DNA from: Geodermatophilus saharensis
GTDB taxonomy: Bacteria; Actinomycetota; Actinomycetes; Mycobacteriales; Geodermatophilaceae
Assembly (NCBI RefSeq): GCF_900188205.1
Contig: NZ_FZOH01000003.1
Location: 22,539-86,538 of the forward strand
Reading direction: 5' to 3'
DNA length: 64,000 nucleotides
Shown here one piece after another: positions 1-8,103 of the stretch. Position 1 is the first letter of the stretch. Each line of letters begins with the position of its first letter. A program made the translations under genes and the position numbers. A model generated the notes under the pieces. That model was not told the DNA's origin, ran no database searches, and saw only the letters and a program-made list of their open reading frames with translations.

Positions 1-263
1 GCCTCGTGGGCCTCGGCGAGGACGGGCAGGTGCTCCAGCGCGCGACCGACGGTCACCAGCCGGGCGGCAGCCGCAGACGACAGCCGGCAGTGCCCCCGCA
101 GCCACGAGGTCATCGACCGCTGCCCGTCGCGCTCCGGGGCCTGGGACAGCTCGACCGCGCGCACCCGGCGGGCCAGGGCGGCGTCGGTCCGGTTGCGCCC
201 GGCGACGAGCGCGGCGACGTCATCCAGGACGTCGTCACCGGCCTGCCACCCACCCGAACACAT
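1..263 (-). CDS. DUF222 (13E12-type) HNH endonuclease family protein, N-terminal part only
   Basis: About 87 N-terminal residues are visible; the gene runs off the left edge of the window. The ATG at 263 starts MCSGGWQAGDDVLDDVAALV, and later come RRVRAVELSQAPERDGQ and TSWLRGHCRLSSAAAARLV. This is the N-terminal DUF222 region of the actinobacterial 13E12 repeat family, whose full-length members usually carry a C-terminal HNH nuclease motif; that part lies outside the window. A -10 box (TATCCT, 270-275) sits 6 nt before the ATG with no Shine-Dalgarno, so the mRNA is probably leaderless. A truncated near-copy, with its upstream DNA, lies at 27427-27635. The cellular role of the family is not settled. 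Confidence 0.8.
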   Translation of the reverse strand, partial: MCSGGWQAGDDVLDDVAALVAGRNRTDAALARRVRAVELSQAPERDGQRSMTSWLRGHCRLSSAAAARLVTVGRALEHLPVLAEAHE

Positions 264-269
264 GTACGA

Positions 270-275
270 AGGATA
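270..275 (-). promoter_or_regulatory. -10 box of the DUF222 gene (leaderless)
   Basis: TATCCT on the minus strand, 6 nt before the ATG at 263. The same layout (TAGCCT, 6 nt, GTG) precedes the truncated copy at 27492. Upstream, a shared block GACCTGCGGATACGG and a shared CTGTGGACAG occur in both copies. Confidence 0.55.
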
Positions 276-411
276 TCGGAACGGACGCCGTCCCGTGAGC
301 CGTATCCGCAGGTCAGAGAGCTGTCCACAGATCCGCCAGGCTACTTGCGCGGCGGTCGGTGCGGGTCTCGGCGAGTATCGGGACGGCAACGACCCGAGCG
401 AGAGGACCGAC

Positions 412-1872
412 GTGGCACTCCTGGACGACGGCGCGTGGCAGGGCAAGGTCTGGACCGGCGCGTGGACCGACGGGTCCGGCGGCACCTACGACGCGGTGGA
501 GCCGGCCACCGGCGACGTCATCGCCCCGGTCGGGGAGGCGACCCCCGGGGACGTCGCCGCCGCGGCCGAGCGGGCGGCGGAGGCCCAGCGCGCGTGGGCG
601 GCCGCGCCGTTCGAGGAGCGGGCCCGCGTCCTGCGCCGCGCCGGTCAGGTGCTCGAGGACTCCGCCGAGGAGATCAGGGACTGGCTGGCGCGGGAGTCCG
701 GCGCCATCCAGCCGTTCGGCGACTTCCAGGTCCACACCAGCGCCCAGGAGTGCTACGAGGCCTCCGCCCTGCCGGGCCTGCCCTACGGCGAGGTGCTGCG
801 CACCGGCGCCCCGCGGCTGTCGTTCGCCCGCCGCCTGCCGGCCGGCGTCGTCGGGGTCATCGCGCCGTTCAACGTGCCCACCATCCTCGCCATCCGCGCC
901 GTCGCCCCGGCGCTCGCGCTCGGCAACGCCGTCGTCCTCAAGCCCGACCCGCGCACCGCCATCTCCGGCGGCGCGCTGTTCGCCCGGGTCTTCGAGGAGG
1001 CGGGGCTGCCGGCCGGCGTGCTACAGGTGCTGCCTGGCGGCGCCGACGTCGGCGAGGCCCTGGTCACCGTGCCGCAGACGCGCGTCATCGCCTTCACCGG
1101 CTCCACCAGGGCCGGCCGCGCGGTGGGCGCGCTGGCCGGGCAGCACCTCAAGCGGGCCCACCTCGAGCTCGGCGGCAACTCCGCGCTGATCGTGCTGCCC
1201 GACGTCGACGTCACCGCCGCAGCGGGCGTCGGCGCGTGGGGCACCTTCGCCCACCAGGGCCAGATCTGCATGGCTACCAGCCGGCACCTCGTGCACGAGT
1301 CGATCGCCGAGGAGTACACCGCCGTCCTCGCCGAGAAGGTCGAGAAGCTGCCGGTCGGCGACCCGTTCCGCGAGGAGGTGGCGCTCGGCCCGCTCATCGA
1401 CGCCGGCCAGCGCGACCGGGTGCACGGGCTGGTCACCGCCAGCGTCGAGCGGGGCGCCACGGTGCGCACCGGCGGCACCTACGAGGGGCTGTTCTACCGG
1501 CCGACGGTGCTCGGCGGGGTCGCCGTCGACCACCCGGCCTACGCCGAGGAGATCTTCGGCCCCGTGGCCCCGGTGACCCCCTTCTCGAGCCTCGACGAGG
1601 TCGTGGAGCTGGCCGGCGGCACGGAGTACGGGCTGTCCCTCGGGATCCTGACGCGCGACGTCGCCGCCGGGCTCCAGCTCGCCGAGCGCATCCCGAGCGG
1701 CCTGGTGCACGTCAACGACCAGACGGTCAACGACGAGGCGGTCGCCCCCTTCGGCGGCGTCGGCGCCTCCGGCACCGGCTCCCGCCACGGCGGCCCGCAG
1801 GCCAACGTCGAGGCGTTCACCGAGACCCAGTGGGTGACCGTGCGCGGGGACCTGCCGGCCTACCCCTTCTGA
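412..1872 (+). CDS. NAD(P)-dependent aldehyde dehydrogenase, benzaldehyde/vanillin dehydrogenase-like
   Basis: The 486-residue protein has the normal length of the ALDH superfamily and should oxidise an aldehyde to its acid in the cytoplasm. LELGGN carries the general-base glutamate and the downstream GQICMAT the nucleophilic cysteine. AFTGST belongs to the nucleotide-binding region, and EEIFGPVAPV and NDQTVNDEAVAPFGG are typical C-terminal motifs. The motif set resembles benzaldehyde or vanillin dehydrogenases more than betaine-aldehyde types, but the substrate cannot be read from sequence. The GTG start is chosen because GAGAGGA lies 5 nt upstream; longer reading frames extend into DNA that includes the DUF222 promoter. 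No partner gene is adjacent, and a palindromic terminator follows. Confidence 0.85.
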   Translation: MALLDDGAWQGKVWTGAWTDGSGGTYDAVEPATGDVIAPVGEATPGDVAAAAERAAEAQRAWAAAPFEERARVLRRAGQVLEDSAEEIRDWLARESGAIQPFGDFQVHTSAQECYEASALPGLPYGEVLRTGAPRLSFARRLPAGVVGVIAPFNVPTILAIRAVAPALALGNAVVLKPDPRTAISGGALFARVFEEAGLPAGVLQVLPGGADVGEALVTVPQTRVIAFTGSTRAGRAVGALAGQHLKRAHLELGGNSALIVLPDVDVTAAAGVGAWGTFAHQGQICMATSRHLVHESIAEEYTAVLAEKVEKLPVGDPFREEVALGPLIDAGQRDRVHGLVTASVERGATVRTGGTYEGLFYRPTVLGGVAVDHPAYAEEIFGPVAPVTPFSSLDEVVELAGGTEYGLSLGILTRDVAAGLQLAERIPSGLVHVNDQTVNDEAVAPFGGVGASGTGSRHGGPQANVEAFTETQWVTVRGDLPAYPF

Positions 1873-1878
1873 CCGCCC

Positions 1879-1943
1879 ACCCGCCCGTGCACGTCCGCGG
1901 AAGTGCCCCGACCCGCCCGTGCACGTCCGCGGACGTGCACGGG
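1879..1943. terminator. direct repeat plus perfect 28-bp palindrome between convergent genes
   Basis: A 23-bp unit (ACCCGCCCGTGC through CCGCGGA) occurs at about 1878-1900 and again at 1910-1932. The second copy continues into a perfect palindrome at 1916-1943 (half-site CCCGTGCACGTCCG followed by its exact complement). It lies between the convergent aldehyde dehydrogenase and pxpC stops, so it is best read as a bidirectional terminator. No T-run is present, which is usual in such GC-rich genomes. Confidence 0.6.
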
Positions 1944-1945
1944 CC

Positions 1946-2779
1946 TCACCGGCGCAGGCGGAGGGTCTGGCCGGGGCGCAGCTGCGCGCAGCGGTCGACG
2001 TCGTCGTCGGCGACGTAGCCGGCCACCGGGTAGCCGCCGGTGACCGGCGCGTCGGCGAGGAACAGCACCGGCTGTCCCGACGGCGGCACCTGCAGCGCGC
2101 CGCGCAGCAGCCCCTCGCTGGGCAGCTCGGCGGTCACCGCGCGGCCGAGCCGCGGGCCGGCCAGCCGCAGCCCGACCCGGTTGCTCTCCGCGGTGACCGT
2201 CCACGCCGCGGTGCCCAGCGCCTCCCGCGCCGCGGGCGTCAGCCAGTCGCCGCGGGGGCCGGGCAGCAGCCGCACGGTCACCTCGCCGCCGGGCGGGTCG
2301 GGCACCGGGGCGAGGTCGACCCCCGGCGGCGGGAAGGCGGCCTGCCCGACCGGCAGCCGGTCCCCGGCGCGCAGGGGTGCCGGGCCGAGCCCGGAGAGCA
2401 CGTCGGTGGACCGCGAGCCGAGCACCGGGTCGACGGCGATCCCGCCGCGGACGGCCAGGTAGGTGCGCAGCCCCGCCGCCGGCGTCCCCAGCCCGAGCGT
2501 CGTCCCGGCGCGCAGCGGGCCGGGCGCGGCGTGCACCGGGGACCCGGGGCAGCGCGCGCCTGTGGTGACGACGAGCAGGTCGGCGTCGGCCCGCACCGCC
2601 AGCCCGCCGAGGGTGACCTCCAGGACGGCGGCCCCCGGGTCGTTGCCCACCAGCCGGTTGGCCAGCGCGGCCGAGGCCCGGTCGGCCGCGCCCGAGCGGC
2701 CCACCCCGATGCCCGCCCGTCCCGGCCGGCCCCGGTCCTGCACCGTGGTCAGCGGCCCCGGCGCCAGGACGGTCAGCAC
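1946..2779 (-). CDS. pxpC: 5-oxoprolinase subunit C (KipA/biotin-dependent carboxyltransferase family)
   Basis: This 277-residue protein is the large subunit of the prokaryotic ATP-dependent 5-oxoprolinase PxpABC, which opens pyroglutamate to glutamate. Family features are the N-terminal VLAPGPLTTVQDRGR, the central GSRSTDVLSGLG, and the C-terminal EGLLRGALQVPPSGQP followed by DAPVTGGYPVAGYV. The GTG start lies inside the last codons of pxpB (7-nt overlap), which implies translational coupling. It is the last gene of pxpABC on the minus strand. Confidence 0.9.
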   Translation of the reverse strand: MLTVLAPGPLTTVQDRGRPGRAGIGVGRSGAADRASAALANRLVGNDPGAAVLEVTLGGLAVRADADLLVVTTGARCPGSPVHAAPGPLRAGTTLGLGTPAAGLRTYLAVRGGIAVDPVLGSRSTDVLSGLGPAPLRAGDRLPVGQAAFPPPGVDLAPVPDPPGGEVTVRLLPGPRGDWLTPAAREALGTAAWTVTAESNRVGLRLAGPRLGRAVTAELPSEGLLRGALQVPPSGQPVLFLADAPVTGGYPVAGYVADDDVDRCAQLRPGQTLRLRR

Positions 2780-3381
2780 GGCGTGAACCGCACCCGCACG
2801 CCCGGGCGCAGCAGCGCGGCGGGGTCGCGGGCCAGGTCGAACACCGCGACGTCGGTGCGCCCCACCAGCTGCCAGCCGCCCGGCGACGCGCGCGGGTAGA
2901 CGCCGGTGAACCCGCCGGCCAGCGCCACCGACCCGGCCGGCACCCGGGTGCGCGGCGCGGCCCGGCGCGGCAGGTCCCACCCGCCCCCGGCCGGCGTCAG
3001 GTAGCCGAAGCCGGGGGCGAAGCCGGAGAACGCGACGGTCCACTCCGTGCCGGTGTGCCGCCGCACCACCTCGCCGGGGTCCACGCCCAGGTGCGCGGCG
3101 ACGTCGCCGAGGTCCTCGCCGTCGTAGGCCACCGGCAGCTCCACCAGGTCGCCGGCGGCCGCGCGCCCCGGCCGGGGACGGGTCCGCCGCACCGCCGCCT
3201 CGACGGCGTCCAGGGTGGTGACCGCCGGGTCGGTGACCACCAGCACCGTGCGCGCGGCCGGGACGAGGTCGACGACGCCGGGCGGGCGGTCCTCCTGCAG
3301 CGCCGCGTACAGGCCGAGGACGTCGTCGAGGCCGGGCAGCTCCACCAGCAGCGCGGTGGAGCCGCTGGGCAGCACCCGCAT
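2773..3381 (-). CDS. pxpB: 5-oxoprolinase subunit B (KipI family)
   Basis: The 202-residue protein is the small KipI-type subunit that pairs with PxpC. It opens with [15 protein letters not shown] and carries the characteristic GFAPGFGYL and TRVPAGSVALAGGFTGVYP motifs near the C terminus. Its ATG shares one base with the stop codon of pxpA (TGATG), and its end overlaps pxpC by 7 nt, so the three subunits are made from one transcript. In Bacillus the KipI/KipA homologues were first described as regulators of the sporulation kinase KinA; the complete pxpABC set here favours the metabolic role. Confidence 0.9.
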   Translation of the reverse strand: MRVLPSGSTALLVELPGLDDVLGLYAALQEDRPPGVVDLVPAARTVLVVTDPAVTTLDAVEAAVRRTRPRPGRAAAGDLVELPVAYDGEDLGDVAAHLGVDPGEVVRRHTGTEWTVAFSGFAPGFGYLTPAGGGWDLPRRAAPRTRVPAGSVALAGGFTGVYPRASPGGWQLVGRTDVAVFDLARDPAALLRPGVRVRFTPC

Positions 3382-4133
3382 CACGGCGCGAAGGGTGCGA
3401 GGTCGACCCCTGCCCCGGTCAGCGCCGCCCGCACCCGGCGCGCGACGTCGACCGCGCCGGGGGTGTCGCCGTGCACGCAGATCGACCGGGGGGCCAGGTG
3501 CAGCTCGCCGCCGTCGACGTCGGTGACCGGCTGCCCGGTGGCCATGGCCACGCAGCGGCGGGCGATCTCCCCGGGGTCGGTCAGCACGGCGCCGGGCAGC
3601 CGCCGCGACACCAGCGTGCCCTGCGGCGTGTAGGCGCGGTCGGCGAACGCCTCCGCGACGACGGGCAGCCCGGCCTCGCCTGCCAGGCGCAGCCAGGCCG
3701 AGCCGGGCAGGCCGAGCACCGGCAGCGTGCGGTCGTACTCCACGACGGCGCGCACCACCGCTGCCGCCTGCTCCTCGTGCCCCACGATCGCGTTGTACAG
3801 CGCCCCGTGCGGCTTGACGTAGCGGACCCGGGTGCCGGCCACGCGGGCGAAGGCCTCCAGCGCGCCGACCTGGTAGAGCACGTCCTGGGTGAGCGCGTCG
3901 GGCTCGACATCGACGAACCGGCGGCCGAAGCCGGCCAGGTCGCGGTAGCCCACCTGCGCGCCGATCGCGACGCCGGCCGCCGCGGCCCGGTCGCAGACCC
4001 GGCGCAGGATCACCGGGTCGCCGGCGTGGAAGCCGCAGGCGACGTTCGCGCTGGTGACCACGCCGAGCAGCGCGTCGTCGTCGCCGAGGGTCCACCGGCC
4101 GAAGCCCTCGCCGAGGTCGGAGTTGAGGTCCAC
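3381..4133 (-). CDS. pxpA: 5-oxoprolinase subunit A (LamB/YcsF family)
   Basis: The 250-residue protein has the usual length for LamB/YcsF. Diagnostic motifs are [11 protein letters not shown] at the start, [37 protein letters not shown] and [10 protein letters not shown] near the end. It is the first gene of pxpABC and acts in the cytoplasm in 5-oxoproline clearance. The GTG start gives the canonical N terminus. The EamA exporter gene ends 27 nt upstream on the same strand, so the two units may share a transcript. Confidence 0.9.
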   Translation of the reverse strand: MDLNSDLGEGFGRWTLGDDDALLGVVTSANVACGFHAGDPVILRRVCDRAAAAGVAIGAQVGYRDLAGFGRRFVDVEPDALTQDVLYQVGALEAFARVAGTRVRYVKPHGALYNAIVGHEEQAAAVVRAVVEYDRTLPVLGLPGSAWLRLAGEAGLPVVAEAFADRAYTPQGTLVSRRLPGAVLTDPGEIARRCVAMATGQPVTDVDGGELHLAPRSICVHGDTPGAVDVARRVRAALTGAGVDLAPFAP

Positions 4134-4160
4134 GCCCGCGATCCTGCTCGGGGGAGGCGC

Positions 4161-5063
4161 TCAGCGGCCACGCTGGGCGAGCAGCACGCTCCCGAGGGCC
4201 AGGACGACGCCGGCCAGCTGCAGCGGCCCGAGCGACTGCCCGAGCAGGGCCCAGCCGGCGGCCGCGGCGACGACGGGGGAGAGCAGCCCGAGGAAGCTCA
4301 CCCGGTCGGCGGGCAGCAGGCCGATGCCGCGCAGCCACAGCACGTAGGCCAGCGCGGTGTTCACCACCGCCAGGTACACGAACCCGCCGACCTCGCCGGC
4401 GGTGACCGTCGTCGGCAGCCCCTCCACGGCGAGGGCCAGCGGCAGCAGCAGCGCCCCGCCGGCGGCCAGCTGCCAGCCGGTGAAGGCCAGCACCGGGACC
4501 GGCCGCCCCCACCGCTTGGTGAGCACCACGCCGGTGCCCATGCAGCCGGTGGCCACCAGCCCGGCGACGACGCCGAGGGGGTCGAGCCTCGCTGCGTCGG
4601 TGAGGACGACGAGGGCGACGCCGGTGACGCCCGCCGCGCCGAGGGCGAACGTGCGGCCCCGCAGCGGCAGTCCGAGCAGCGGCAGCGAGAGCAGCGCGAC
4701 CACCAGGGGCTGCACCGCGCCGAGCACCGCGGCCACCCCGCCGGGCAGCCGGTAGGCGGCCACGAACAGCAGGGCGAAGAACGCGCCGATGTTCAGCGTG
4801 CCGAGCACCGCCGCCTTCCACCACCAGGCCCCGCGGGGGAGCACGCGGCCGGCCGCCACGAGCAGCAGGCCGGCGGGCAGCGCCCGCACCGTCGCGGCCA
4901 GCAGCGGGCGGTCGGGCGGCAGCCACTCGGTGGTGACGACGTAGGTGGTCCCCCAGGTGACCGGCGCGACGGCGGTCAGCGCGGTGAGCACCCACAGCGG
5001 CCGGACCCGCCGCCGGGGCGGGGCCGGGACCGCGGCAACCGGTTCCTGCATCGTGGCGGTCAC
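4161..5063 (-). CDS. EamA/DMT-family exporter
   Basis: The 300-residue protein has about ten hydrophobic segments and the two-fold EamA repeat of the drug/metabolite transporter superfamily (examples are PVTWGTTYVV early, GAVQPLVVALLSLPLL centrally and GLLSPVVAAAAGWALLGQ in the second half). The substrate is unknown; relatives export metabolites or amino acids. The GTG at 5063 is used because GAGGGGAG lies about 7 nt upstream; an ATG 12 nt further in is the alternative. The gene is divergent from a MarR repressor with a palindromic operator between them, so it is probably a target of that regulator. Confidence 0.8.
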   Translation of the reverse strand: MTATMQEPVAAVPAPPRRRVRPLWVLTALTAVAPVTWGTTYVVTTEWLPPDRPLLAATVRALPAGLLLVAAGRVLPRGAWWWKAAVLGTLNIGAFFALLFVAAYRLPGGVAAVLGAVQPLVVALLSLPLLGLPLRGRTFALGAAGVTGVALVVLTDAARLDPLGVVAGLVATGCMGTGVVLTKRWGRPVPVLAFTGWQLAAGGALLLPLALAVEGLPTTVTAGEVGGFVYLAVVNTALAYVLWLRGIGLLPADRVSFLGLLSPVVAAAAGWALLGQSLGPLQLAGVVLALGSVLLAQRGR

Positions 5064-5085
5064 GACCTGCTCCCCTCGACAGCAT

Positions 5086-5121
5086 GTATCTCGATAGCAA
5101 GATACTTGGCAACGAGTATCT
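5086..5121. promoter_or_regulatory. MarR-type operator with three half-sites
   Basis: The divergent gap holds GTATCT at 5086-5091, AGATAC at 5100-5105 and GTATCT at 5116-5121. The first pair forms an 18-bp MarR-like dyad (minus strand TATCTTGCTATCGAGATA); the second pair repeats the dyad in the other phase. The stretch is clearly richer in A and T than its surroundings and lies just upstream of both start codons. Autorepression plus repression of the exporter is the natural reading. Confidence 0.65.
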
Positions 5122-5151
5122 GTCAACCGTGAGACGTGGCAGGATCGGGGC

Positions 5152-5658
5152 GTGACCGACCGGGACGGCGTGGACGCCATCGTCGAGCAGTGGGCGCGCG
5201 AGCGGCCCGACCTCGACACCACGGCGATGGCCGTCTTCGGCCGGGTCTACCGCACCGCGCGGCTGGTGGGGGACGCCCAGGAGCGGTGCTACGCGCGCTT
5301 CGGCATCACCCGGGCCGACTTCGACGTCCTGGCCACGCTGCGCCGGGCCGGCGGGCCCGACGGCCTCTCGCCCGGCCGCCTCACCGGGGCGCTGATGCTC
5401 AGCAGCGGGGGGATGACCGGCCGGCTGGACCGGCTGGAGCGGGCCGGGCACCTGGTGCGCGCGCCGGACCCGGCCGACCGGCGCGCGCTGCTGGTGCGGC
5501 TGACCGACTCCGGCCGGGCACTGGTCGACGAGGCCGTCACCGCGGGGCTCGCCGAGCAGCAGCGGCTGCTCGGCGGGATGTCCCCGGCGGCGGTGCGGCG
5601 GCTCGACGGCCTGCTCCGCGACCTGCTCGCCTCCGTCGAGGAGCGCGCCGACGGGTGA
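5152..5658 (+). CDS. MarR-family transcriptional regulator
   Basis: The 168-residue protein shows the winged-helix MarR fold: FGITRADFDVLATLRRAG leads into helix 3, SPGRLTGALMLSSGGMTGRLDRLE is the recognition region, and DPADRRALLVRLTDSGRALV is the wing. The closing helix allows dimerisation. It probably binds the half-sites at 5086-5121 and controls itself and the divergent EamA exporter. No obvious redox cysteine pair is present, so the signal is likely a small ligand. The GTG start lacks a good Shine-Dalgarno. Confidence 0.85.
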   Translation: MTDRDGVDAIVEQWARERPDLDTTAMAVFGRVYRTARLVGDAQERCYARFGITRADFDVLATLRRAGGPDGLSPGRLTGALMLSSGGMTGRLDRLERAGHLVRAPDPADRRALLVRLTDSGRALVDEAVTAGLAEQQRLLGGMSPAAVRRLDGLLRDLLASVEERADG

Positions 5659-5667
5659 GCCCGCCGG

Positions 5668-7167
5668 TCAGTGCGGGAGCGGCTCCGCGCGGGCCCCGCG
5701 GCGCACCCGGGAGTGCCGGTACCCGTAGAGGGCGTACACCAGCATCCCGAGCCCGAGCCAGGCGAGGAAGCGCAGCCACGTCTCGATGCTCAGGTTGAGC
5801 ATCAGGTAGAGGCAGGCCACCGCCGCCACGACCGGCAGGACCGGGGAGAACGGCACCCGGAACGGGCGCGGGAGGTCGGGCCGGGTGCGCCGCAGCACCA
5901 CCACGGCCAACGAGACGAGCAGGAACGCGAACAGCGTGCCGATGCTCACCAGGTCGGCCAGTGTCCCCAGCGGCACGAACGTGGCCAGCACCAGCACGAG
6001 CGCGGCGAACAGCAGCGTGATCCGCGCGGGCACGCCGGTGCGGGGGCTGACCCGGGCGACGGCGGGCGGCAGCAGTCCGTCGCGGCCCATGGCGAAGCCG
6101 ATCCGGCCGATCGTGATCAGGTCGACCAGGATCACCGACGTCAGGCCGGCCACCGCCGCGATCGCCACCAGCGACGCTGCCCAGCCCAGCCCGACCTGGT
6201 CGAAGGCGTCGGCGATCGGCGCCCCCTCGTCGATGCTGCCGTACTCGACCATGCCGACCAGGACGAAGGAGACGCCCACGTAGAGCGCGGTGGCCAGCGC
6301 CAGCGTGCCGAGCAGGCCCAGGGGCACGTCCCGGGCCGGGCGCCGGCACTCCTCGGAGAGGTTGGCCACCGCCTCGAAGCCGGTGTAGGCGAAGAACACG
6401 ACCGCGGCGGCGGTGAGCACCCCGCCGATGCCGAAGGCGACCGGCTCGAGACCGGCGACGACCTCGACGAGCGGGCGGGACAGGCCGCTGCCGCCCTCGG
6501 CCGGCTGCGCGGGCGGCACGAACGGCGTGAGGTTCGCGCCGCGCACGAACCAGGCCCCCACCAGGATCACGAACACGCAGACGGCGACCTTGACCACCAC
6601 CAGCGCGCCGGTGACCCGCGCCGACTCCCGGATGCCGAGCACCGCCACCGCGGTGAGCACCAGGACGATCGCGGCCGCGCCCACGTTGACCGTGGACGTC
6701 TCGCCGAACACCGACGGCGGCAGGTCGAGCAGGTTGCCCACGTACCCCGACCAGCCGCGCGCGACGACGGCCGCCCCGAGGGCGAACTCGAGGAACAGGT
6801 CCCAGCCGATCACCCAGGCCACCACCTCGCCGGCGGTCGCGTAGGCGTAGGTGTAGGCGCTGCCCGCCGTCGGGACCGAGGAGGCGAGCTCGGCGTAGCA
6901 GAGGGCGGCCAGCAGGGCGACCAGCCCGGCGACGGCGAAGGAGACCACCACCGCCGGGCCGGCGTCGTTCTTCGCGGTCACGCCGGTCAGGGTGAAGATC
7001 CCCGTCCCGATGACGATCCCGATCCCGAACCCGACCAGGTGCCGGGCCGACAGCCGCTTGCGCAGCCGGCCGGTGCCGTGCCCTCCCTCGTGCGTCTCGC
7101 CCTCGCCGACGCCGTCGCCCACGTCGGCGCGGACGGCCTCGACCGACTTCGTCCGGAACAGGTCCAC
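5668..7167 (-). CDS. APC-superfamily amino-acid permease (cationic amino-acid transporter type)
   Basis: This integral membrane protein of about 499 residues has 12-14 hydrophobic helices. The first helix motif GFGIGIVIGTGIFTLTG and the segment SVPTAGSAYTYAYATAGE are typical of CAT/YfnA-like permeases; FFAYTGFEAVANLSEECRRPARDVP is the conserved loop around helix 6. The charged N-terminal stretch is cytoplasmic. The GTG at 7167 is preferred: a TAGCGT -10 box (7175-7180) sits 7 nt upstream and no ribosome site is seen, suggesting a leaderless mRNA. It could be called about 50 residues longer, but that extension has no hydrophobic or conserved content. Confidence 0.85.
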   Translation of the reverse strand: MDLFRTKSVEAVRADVGDGVGEGETHEGGHGTGRLRKRLSARHLVGFGIGIVIGTGIFTLTGVTAKNDAGPAVVVSFAVAGLVALLAALCYAELASSVPTAGSAYTYAYATAGEVVAWVIGWDLFLEFALGAAVVARGWSGYVGNLLDLPPSVFGETSTVNVGAAAIVLVLTAVAVLGIRESARVTGALVVVKVAVCVFVILVGAWFVRGANLTPFVPPAQPAEGGSGLSRPLVEVVAGLEPVAFGIGGVLTAAAVVFFAYTGFEAVANLSEECRRPARDVPLGLLGTLALATALYVGVSFVLVGMVEYGSIDEGAPIADAFDQVGLGWAASLVAIAAVAGLTSVILVDLITIGRIGFAMGRDGLLPPAVARVSPRTGVPARITLLFAALVLVLATFVPLGTLADLVSIGTLFAFLLVSLAVVVLRRTRPDLPRPFRVPFSPVLPVVAAVACLYLMLNLSIETWLRFLAWLGLGMLVYALYGYRHSRVRRGARAEPLPH

Positions 7168-7205
7168 CGAGGGGACGCTAGGTCGCCTCCCGGCGGCCCG
7201 CGCGT

Positions 7206-8075
7206 TCAGACCTCGTCGACGGGGAAGCTCCGCGACGGGGACACGAACTCGTCCTGGGCCGCGACCAGCAGGATCTCCCGCGACCCGGCCTCCTCGGTGC
7301 GGCGCAGCAGGCCCCACACGCTGGCGGCGGCCCGGCCCAGCGCCTCGCCGGCCGAGCGGGTGTCGAGCCAGTGCGCGAGGAACAGCGCGGCGATCGCGTC
7401 ACCGGCGCCGTTGACCGACACAGACAGCCGCGGCGTGCGCACGCGGAAGTGCCGGCCGCCCTCGGAGGCGAGCAGGTCCACGGCGTCCTCGGGGGTGTCC
7501 TCGGCGTCCAGCGAGGTGGTCAGCACCACCCGCGGGCCCAGGTCCTGCACGGCGGCGACGGCCTCCTTCACGGAGGCCAGCGACCGCGTGGTCATCTGCG
7601 AGAGCAGGTCGAGCTCGTAGTGGTTGGGGGTCACCAGGTCGGCGGCGGGGACGGCGACCTCGCGCATGAGCTCCTCGATGCCCGGCCGGACGAACACGCC
7701 CCGGCCGACGTCGCCGATCACCGGGTCGCAGCAGTAGACGGCGTCGGGGTTGGCCGCCCGCACCCGGCTGACGGTGCCGACGACGGCGTGGCCGATGTCG
7801 GCCGAGCCCAGGTACCCCGACAGGACGGCGTCGGCGGTGCCGAGCACGCCGCGGTCGGCGATGCCGTCGACGACCTCCTCGACCGCCTGGCCGTCGAAGA
7901 CCCGTCCGGTCCAGGCCCCGTAGCCGGTGTGGTTGGAGAACTGGACGGTGTGCACCGGCCAGACCTCGACGCCGAGGCGCTGCAGCGGGAACACGGCCGA
8001 GGAGTTGCCCACGTGCCCGTAGGCGACGTGCGACTGGATCGAGAGGACGTTGACCACGAGGGGGAACGGTGCCAT
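7206..8075 (-). CDS. pdxY: pyridoxal kinase
   Basis: The 289-residue ribokinase-fold enzyme phosphorylates pyridoxal to pyridoxal 5'-phosphate in the B6 salvage pathway. [27 protein letters not shown] is the standard N terminus; [33 protein letters not shown] and the anion-hole/base motif [17 protein letters not shown] follow in the family order. All key elements look intact. The gene stands alone between the permease and blh; the 28-nt gap to blh allows read-through from the rhodopsin unit. Confidence 0.92.
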   Translation of the reverse strand: MAPFPLVVNVLSIQSHVAYGHVGNSSAVFPLQRLGVEVWPVHTVQFSNHTGYGAWTGRVFDGQAVEEVVDGIADRGVLGTADAVLSGYLGSADIGHAVVGTVSRVRAANPDAVYCCDPVIGDVGRGVFVRPGIEELMREVAVPAADLVTPNHYELDLLSQMTTRSLASVKEAVAAVQDLGPRVVLTTSLDAEDTPEDAVDLLASEGGRHFRVRTPRLSVSVNGAGDAIAALFLAHWLDTRSAGEALGRAAASVWGLLRRTEEAGSREILLVAAQDEFVSPSRSFPVDEV

Positions 8076-8103
8076 GCCGGCCGGCGCGGTGGCGCCCGGG
8101 GAC

